From Papaver somniferum (lineage: Eukaryota > Streptophyta > Magnoliopsida > Ranunculales > Papaveraceae): a DNA stretch of 64,000 bases. The notes beneath the pieces were generated by a model. The model saw only the letters and a program-made list of their open reading frames with translations. It was not told the DNA's origin and searched no databases. Shown here in pieces: positions 58,476 through 64,000 of this stretch. A program made the translations under genes and the position numbers. The number at the start of each line of letters is the position of its first letter. The stretch's first letter is position 1. Where the stretch lies: assembly GCF_003573695.1 (NCBI RefSeq), contig NC_039364.1, positions 231,858,784-231,922,783 on the forward strand, in the 5' to 3' direction.

Positions 58476-61104
58476 TGAGGGTGAAAACAATTTCTGTTGA
58501 TTTTGGTAATTTCGGGTGTGTGGGTGAGAAACGAGTTTAAACCCTAAACAATGTACTGCAAGGGAGTACTTTAGATTCGAGAGATCAATCTGTACAAATC
58601 CGGCCTAAACCAAGAAATGGCCGTTCCAGACTTGCTTCGGTCACAAAGTGAAGGAGAAGGGTTGGTTTTGGGGAGGGAAGCGAAGAGAGTGTTGAGACCA
58701 AAATAATTGATTCTGGAAGAGTAGTTGTTTCACGACTTGTATCAGAAAGTGGGAAGCTAATAGATGGAAAGATAGCAAATATTTTCTGAGTGTTGTATGC
58801 TCCTGACATGAACTTGTTGTTCGATGGAAATAGGTAATACCTATTTATACAAGTCGAAGTGAAACGTACTCTGGTCTCATTAAGAAATGGAAAACGGGTG
58901 AGTAAATGGGAGGAGGTGGTAACCGGTAACGCCTGGAATTGATGTTCCATAAAAGAAAGCGTTTCACCATTACTCCCTGCATTTACTAACCGCCTCATCA
59001 TTATGAAACTTTCTTATAACGGGCGTAGTTTGCGCCGTACGTTGTAAACCGCCAAACCAATACCCAATGAGCATCCCCCAGTTTTTGATATGCGTTGATG
59101 TCTCAAGTGTTTTCGTGGAAAGCATGTAGCATGTTGTTGTCGTCTGGAAAGTCGAGCTTGGGAGACTTGCCGGCTCGGTGACCTTCGACGGTCGAGATTT
59201 TGCATCTTAAGAAGAAAGGTAGCTATTGATTATTGCAACCCTTCGTTTGGTATCCAGTGGCATGAAAGTGTGCTCGGTATGGCTTTAATATGGCCTGGTT
59301 TGGGCGCGGCCAAAAGTTAGGGTTTTGGCTTTGTTTAGGCGCGACCAAACTAGGGCCAAAAGTTGCGATGCGTTAGATGGTAACCTTGGACGTCTAAGAT
59401 TTGCATCTTAGATGAAAAGGTGGTCGTTGATCGTTGCAGGCCTTCGTTTTGGCATCCGCATAGGGAAGGCCGGTATGGCGTGGCGCGACAAGGTGGTTGG
59501 CATGCCATTGGCACATGTGGCATGGCCAAAACTAGGGTTTGGGGCCAAAGGTTACCATGCGTTGTTTGGAAACCTTGGACGGCTAGGATTTGCATCTAGG
59601 ATTGAAGAGTGGTCGTTGATCGTCGCACGCCTTCGTTTTGCTAGCCGCATAGGGAAGACTGGCATCGTATGGCGCGACAAGGTGGTTGGCATGCCATTGG
59701 CACATGTGGCATGACATTCCTTGGCACGGTTTGGCGTGGCCAAAACTAGGGTTTTGGGCCAAATGTTACCATGCATTGTATGTCGACCTTGGACGTCTAG
59801 GATTTGCATCTAGGATTGAAGGATGGTCGTTGATCGTCGCACGCCTTCGTTTTGGTAGACGCATAGGGAAGGCCGGCATGGTAGGTCCAAGGAAAATGGC
59901 GCGGACGGCTTGGCATGGTGGGGCCAAGGCAAAATGGTGTGAACGACTCGGCATAGTGGGTCCAAGGCAGAATGGTGCAGATGGCTTGGCATAGTGGGGC
60001 CAAGTAAGAATGGTGCGGACGTCTTGGCATAGTGGGGCCAAGGCAGAATGGTGCGGATGGCTTGGCATAATGGGGCCAAGGTAGAATGGTGTGGATGGCT
60101 TGGCATAGCGAGGCCAAGGGTTTGGACGGCTTGGCATGGTAGGGCCAAGGGTTTGGCATGCCATTGGCGCATGGTGCGACCAGCATGGCTAGGGCCAAGG
60201 GTTTGGCATGCCATTGGCGCATGGTGCGGCCAGCATGGATAGGGCCAAGGCTTTGGCATGCCATTGGCGCATGGTGCGGCCAGCATGGCTAGGGCCAAGG
60301 GTGTGGCATGCCATTGGCGCATGGTGTGGCCAGCATGGCTAGGTCCAAGCAAGGTGCGGTTGGCTTGGCATGGTGGGGCCAAGGGTTTGGACGGCTTGGC
60401 ATGGTAGGGCCAAGGGTTTGGCAAGCCATTGGCGCATGGTGCGGCCAGAAGGGTTTGGCATGTCATTGGCGCATGGTGCGTCCAGCATGGCTGGCATGCG
60501 TTGGCGCAGTAAATGTGGCTGACATGGTTTGCCATTGGCACAGTGGTGCGGCTGGCATGGTTGGCATGCCTTGGCGCGAATATGTGGCTGACATGGTTTG
60601 CCATTGGCACAGTGGTGCGGATGGCATGGTTGGCATGCCTTGGCGTGGTGATGTGGCTGACATGGCATGCCAATGGCACAGTGGTGCGGCTGGCATGGTT
60701 GGCATGCCTTGGCACGGAGACGTGGCTGGCATGGTTTGCCATTGGCATGGTGGTGCGGCTGGCATGGTTGGCATGCCTTGGTGCGGAGACGTGGCTGGCA
60801 TGGTTTTCCATTGGCACGGTGGTGCGGATGGCATGGTTGGCATGCCTTGGCGCAGAGACGTGGCTGGCATGGTTTGCCATTGGCACGGTGCCGTGAGAAT
60901 TAGGGTTTGGTATGTACGAAGATGATGTCGGTCAATACTAAGGGTTCTGCCGTGGAACATGACACATGTATAAAAAAAAGGTACCCTGGTAATTCTTACG
61001 TATGCATGCTGATTGATTCAATAAATGCGCTAGTGGTCATAGTGACGTCGTGTCAGATGTATGGTTTTGCGATTTTAACCCTAAGCTAAAAACCACCATC
61101 AACA
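58476..61104 (-). repeat. 5' LTR of the Tat/Ogre-like element
   Basis: 2629 bp. A TATAAATAG box on the minus strand at 58841-58849 lies near the LTR's 3' part, giving a short transcribed R-U5. The upstream U3 carries a 1 kb GGCATG-type minisatellite (59880-60890). Confidence 0.8.
59880..60890. repeat. LTR minisatellite, GGCATG-rich (5' LTR)
   Basis: Same three repeat types and order as 44740-45760, with different copy numbers in places. Confidence 0.85.
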
Positions 61105-61109
61105 GTATC

Positions 61110-62050
61110 GTATGATCCTTTATGCAGCTGCAAGATGAGATTCCTTTGGATTTTCCTGAAACCTAGCACATCAAACAACACTAAGAGCAATATCTGGTCT
61201 AGTGGTTGTAAAATATAAACGGCTTCCAATGATAGATCGATAGAGTTTTTGATCCACACATTTCTCATCTCGATGTAGTTTACCTGTGGTAGGCATATGA
61301 GTCAGTTTTGGAGTTGACTTATCAAGACCGAATCTTGTGACAAGATCTCTTGCATATTTTTCTTGAGATAAGTAAATTCCATCTTTGTGTTTTTGAATTT
61401 GTAAACCCGAAAAGAATTTTAATTCACCAACATTGCTCATTTCAAACTCATTGCCAAGAGAGACTTGAAAATCTTTTGCAAGTTTCTCATATGTTGATCC
61501 ACAGATGATATCATCTACATAGACTTGAGCGATAACAACATCTTTCCCACTCCATTTGGTAAACAACGTTTTATCAGGCACGAACCAGGCACGAGGTACT
61601 TGTTTTAACCCATATAATGCCTTATTAAGCTTAAAGACATGATCTGGGAAATCAGGGTTTTCGAATCCTTTAGGTTGAGCGACATAGACCTCTTCATTTA
61701 AATTTCCATTTAGGAAAGCGTATTTAATGTCCATTTGAAACAGCTTAACTTTAAGAAAACAAGCATGAGCTAATAACAATCTAATGGACTCAAGGCGTGC
61801 CATAAGAGAAAAGGTTTCGTCAAAGACGATTCCTTCAATCTGTGAATATCCCCGAGCGACAAGTCTAGCTTTGTTTCTGATAATGGTGTCAAATTCACCA
61901 GACTTCTTCTTGAATATCTATTTAGTACCAACAATATTGATATTGGGGAATAAGGTACGAGCTTCCATACATCTTGTCTTTGAAACTGATTTAACTCTTC
62001 ATGCATTGCATTCACCCAAAAGGGATCGCTAAGAGCTTCATCAATGTTTC
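61110..62050 (-). pseudogene. Copia polyprotein, reverse transcriptase part
   Basis: Reads EPRNIDEALSDPFWVNAMHE, then after a frameshift RLVARG-type sequence, FQMDIKYAFLNGNLNEEVYV, KALYGLKQ, VYVDDIICGS (catalytic YVDD intact) and RPDIALSVV, then a further frame change and an in-frame stop shortly before the insertion point. It is broken by at least two frameshifts and stops. The remaining part (RNase H) lies at 42789-43310. Confidence 0.85.
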
Positions 62051-62125
62051 TTGGCTCTACTTGCAATAGATAACAACCAAAATAACAAATATTTTGAAGT
62101 TGTCCTCTCATCTTAGATGTAGAAT

Positions 62126-62515
62126 CTATTCCTCTAATAATATTGTTAGTATCATGATTTCTTTGAACCCAAAGATGCCGCGGAGGGGTACGTTCTTGTT
62201 CAACGCCTGACTAGGTCTTTTCTCCTCATCACTAGAAACATCAGGATCAATAACTGTTGGAATAACTTCTACTGATTCTGGGATTTCTTTGATTTTCTCA
62301 ATTGTCTTGGTTGGAGGCAATTCAACAGGAGAGTCATCATGACGAAAATTACTTAGATCATCAATGATAACATTTGCAGATTCCATCATGACTTGGGTTC
62401 TGAGATTTAAAACTCGCGATCATAAACCACGACTATCAGATGCATAACCAAGAAAAATACCTTCATCGCTTTTCGAGTCAAATTTCCCTTTCTGCACACG
62501 GTCCTTTAGAATGTA
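62126..62515 (-). pseudogene. Copia polyprotein, integrase to RT linker
   Basis: Acidic, Pro-rich linker (SDEEKRPSQ and similar) between integrase and reverse transcriptase. Stops near 62420 and 62516 separate it from the integrase frame. Confidence 0.6.
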
Positions 62516-63247
62516 TCACTTACTGCCGAACACTCTGATATGGTGTAAGTTGGGTTTCTTACCGTACCACAACTCATAGGGAGTGTTTAATGTCTTTGAC
62601 CGTAAGTAAACACGCTTGATCAAGTAGCAAGCTGTAAAAACAGCCTCTCCCCAAAACCTTAACGGTAAGTTTTTGTTATGGAGCATTACCCTTGCCATTT
62701 CCTGAATGTTCCTATTCTTCCTTTCTGCAACTCCATTAGCTTGTGGAGTAATGGGTGGAGAGTATTGTTGAATAATCCCTAGAGAATCACAGTATTCAAA
62801 CACTTTGGTGTCATTGAATTCCGTGCCACAATCGCTTCTAATTTTCTTTAGTTTGCGACCCTGTTCATTCTGGATCCTATTAACAATAATCTTGAATTCA
62901 CTAAAGGTTTCATTCTTGTGAGCCAAAAAAGTCTCCCAAGTGAATCTGGTGTAATCATCTACCATAACCAAAGCATACTTCTTTCCATCCACAGTAGGTT
63001 GTTGAATTGGGCCGAAGAAATCCATATGAATTAAATCAAGTGGAGCTTTAGTGAGAATATCTCGAGATGATTTATGTGGAACTTTCGTTTGTTTACCCTT
63101 TTGACAGGCACCACATATACCTTCAATCTTAGCATTGATTTTGGGAACACCCCTAACAAGTTCTTTGTTAATGTTCTTAGTTAGAAGACGATAATTGATG
63201 TGACCAAAACTCTCATGCCAAAGATGTATAGATTCCACATTAGACAA
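62516..63247 (-). pseudogene. Copia polyprotein, integrase part
   Basis: The GAG-pre-integrase zinc region (LWHESFGH...CGAC) is followed by the integrase core with all three catalytic acids: D76 (HMDFFGP), D139 (IRSDCGTEF) and E175 (ANGVAERKN). The spacing is D-62-D-35-E. The frame is open for 243 codons but joins neither neighbour without a frameshift (about 63240) or stop (62516). Confidence 0.85.
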
Positions 63248-63483
63248 TTACTGAACTGAGTATCCAACAGATAACAGTTATTTTTACCACGTGATCCTTG
63301 AAAAATCATTTTTCCAGATTTGTCTACAATGTTACATGCATTAGCATTGAAGATAACTTTATGGCCTTTGTCACATATTTGACTAACATAAAGAAGATTA
63401 GCGGTCATACCTTTAACGTATACTACATCATGAATTTCAGGAATGCCAGGTAATTTGATCGTGTCCTTCTTGCTTATGTAGCA
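63181..63483 (-). pseudogene. Copia polyprotein, protease to integrase linker
   Basis: Continues the protease frame after an in-frame TGA near 63482. It contains YVKGMTANLLYVSQICDKGH, the common Copia sequence before the pre-integrase zinc region. Confidence 0.7.
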
Positions 63484-64000
63484 TCAGTTCCCATCACCGA
63501 ATTTTACTGGACCGCCATCAAAGTTGCTTGTGTTGACAAACCACGAGAGATCTCCAGTCATATGCCTGCTACATCCCCTATCAAGAAACCATTGAAAGGG
63601 TGATGTTGATTTCAGAGCAAAAGCTCCCATATTAGCACTACTAACCATATTAGGCTTTCTTGTTAGTATTGAATGTCTTTTAAGAGCAGACAAAAGTTGT
63701 AGAACATTCTTGTAAAAATTACGTGCAACATTTAATCTTTTTCTAAAAGACAAACATACATGTTGAAAATGATCATGAGAACCACAAAACAAGCATGTAC
63801 CAACATCTTTATTCCTATTCGAAGAATTCTGAGCACCTTCAGTTTTCACAAAGCCTAAACCTCGCTTATCACCTGACATATGACAATTCTTTAATGAAGA
63901 ATTAGAGGAGTTACTCAAATCCATTGAAGATGGCTTTACGGATTTCAAATCCTTAAGTTCTGCGATTTCTGCAACAAGATCAGAGTTGATCCGGATTTTT
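63484..64000 (-). pseudogene. Copia gag zinc knuckle and protease, runs off the window
   Basis: Has a CCHC zinc knuckle CLFCGSHDHFQHVC and the protease region WFLDRGCSRHMTGD. The protease active site is normally D-S/T-G; here it is D-R-G, so the enzyme is probably dead. The frame stays open to the window edge, so the rest of gag and the 5' LTR lie beyond 64000. Confidence 0.8.

Larger units (their letters stand above)
43316..61104 (-). mobile_element. Tat/Ogre-like non-autonomous LTR retrotransposon, nested in the Copia
   Basis: Flanked by GTATC (43311-43315 and 61105-61109) within the Copia polyprotein. LTRs of about 2.63 kb: 58476-61104 is the 5' LTR on the minus strand, and 43320-45768 plus 53688-53880 is the 3' LTR, split by a later insertion. 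They start TGTTGATGG and end CCCTCA. A primer binding site TGGCGACCACAGTGGGAG (58457-58474), of the tRNA-Arg type used by Ogre-like elements, adjoins the 5' LTR, and GCAGGGGACTTAA adjoins the 3' LTR as polypurine tract. The 4.6 kb interior has minisatellites but no gag, reverse transcriptase or integrase. Confidence 0.8.

Noticed and set aside
59810..60886. Minus-strand ORF of 358 codons rich in Pro, His, Ala and Cys, with similar ORFs on both strands at 44613-45780 and 59766-60960
   Set aside because: These are translations of the GGCATG-type LTR minisatellites, open in many frames at once. There is no start context and no domain.
1..64000. tRNA, rRNA or other structural RNA genes
   Set aside because: None recognised by eye. 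The dyads in the MULE-like elements form short hairpins but do not resemble tRNA or known RNA families.

Overview
The window looks like repeat-dense plant nuclear DNA. It has AT-rich intergenic sequence, spliced genes with GT-AG introns, families seen only in angiosperms (an LEA_2 protein, small CLCSP-motif and WRRIKKEK-type proteins), and plant transposons (MULE/FAR1-type, hAT and PIF-like MITEs, Copia/Sirevirus, Ty3 Tat/Ogre-like, LINE). A eudicot with a large genome, possibly a poppy relative, fits, but that is inference from general character only.

Only three host genes are well supported: a small basic protein gene (151-528, minus), a small Cys/Ser/Thr-rich protein gene (29853-30158, plus) and a two-or-more-exon LEA_2 membrane protein gene (31268-35340, minus, 3.4 kb intron filled with MITEs and repeats).

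From 1.3 to 20.1 kb the window is a string of DNA transposons. Two MITEs come first, then a MULE-like element with clear TIRs and a TSD (3806-5404), a larger degenerate one (about 6.07-11.45 kb), a small one (about 12.2-12.77 kb), a 5 kb element (13076-18058) and an adjoining non-coding one (to 20090). The 5 kb element carries an acidic-protein gene, a SANT-like gene and a convergent FAR1/MULE transposase with a protease-like tail. The striking feature is that four of these elements each carry an array of short dyads (motif, loop, inverted motif). The motif sequence is different in each element, but the unit length is nearly constant within an element: 36, 20, 25 and 34-35 bp. In the better preserved elements the arrays lie in introns of the element's own genes. 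This is the best candidate for an undescribed system; it recalls the family-specific motif arrays of Arabidopsis VANDAL MULEs.

From 21.6 to 27.5 kb there are LINE remnants and a decayed Sirevirus-type LTR. From 36.2 to 64 kb there is a nest of retrotransposons. A minus-strand Copia/Sirevirus polyprotein (61110 to the window edge, continuing at 41922-43310, with its 3' LTR about 38.34-41.92 kb) is split by a Tat/Ogre-like non-autonomous LTR element (43316-61104, TSD GTATC). The 3' LTR of that element is in turn split by a 7.9 kb Ty3-like element (45769-53682, TSD TTTGG) whose two 1659-bp LTRs lie in opposite orientation. A 446-bp MITE sits inside one of those LTRs (52762-53207, TSD TCT). A MULE with a perfect 9-bp TSD (39877-40991) interrupts the Copia LTR.

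No RNA genes, CRISPR arrays or prokaryotic signals were seen. All boundaries come from reading by eye; no alignment or database search was run.
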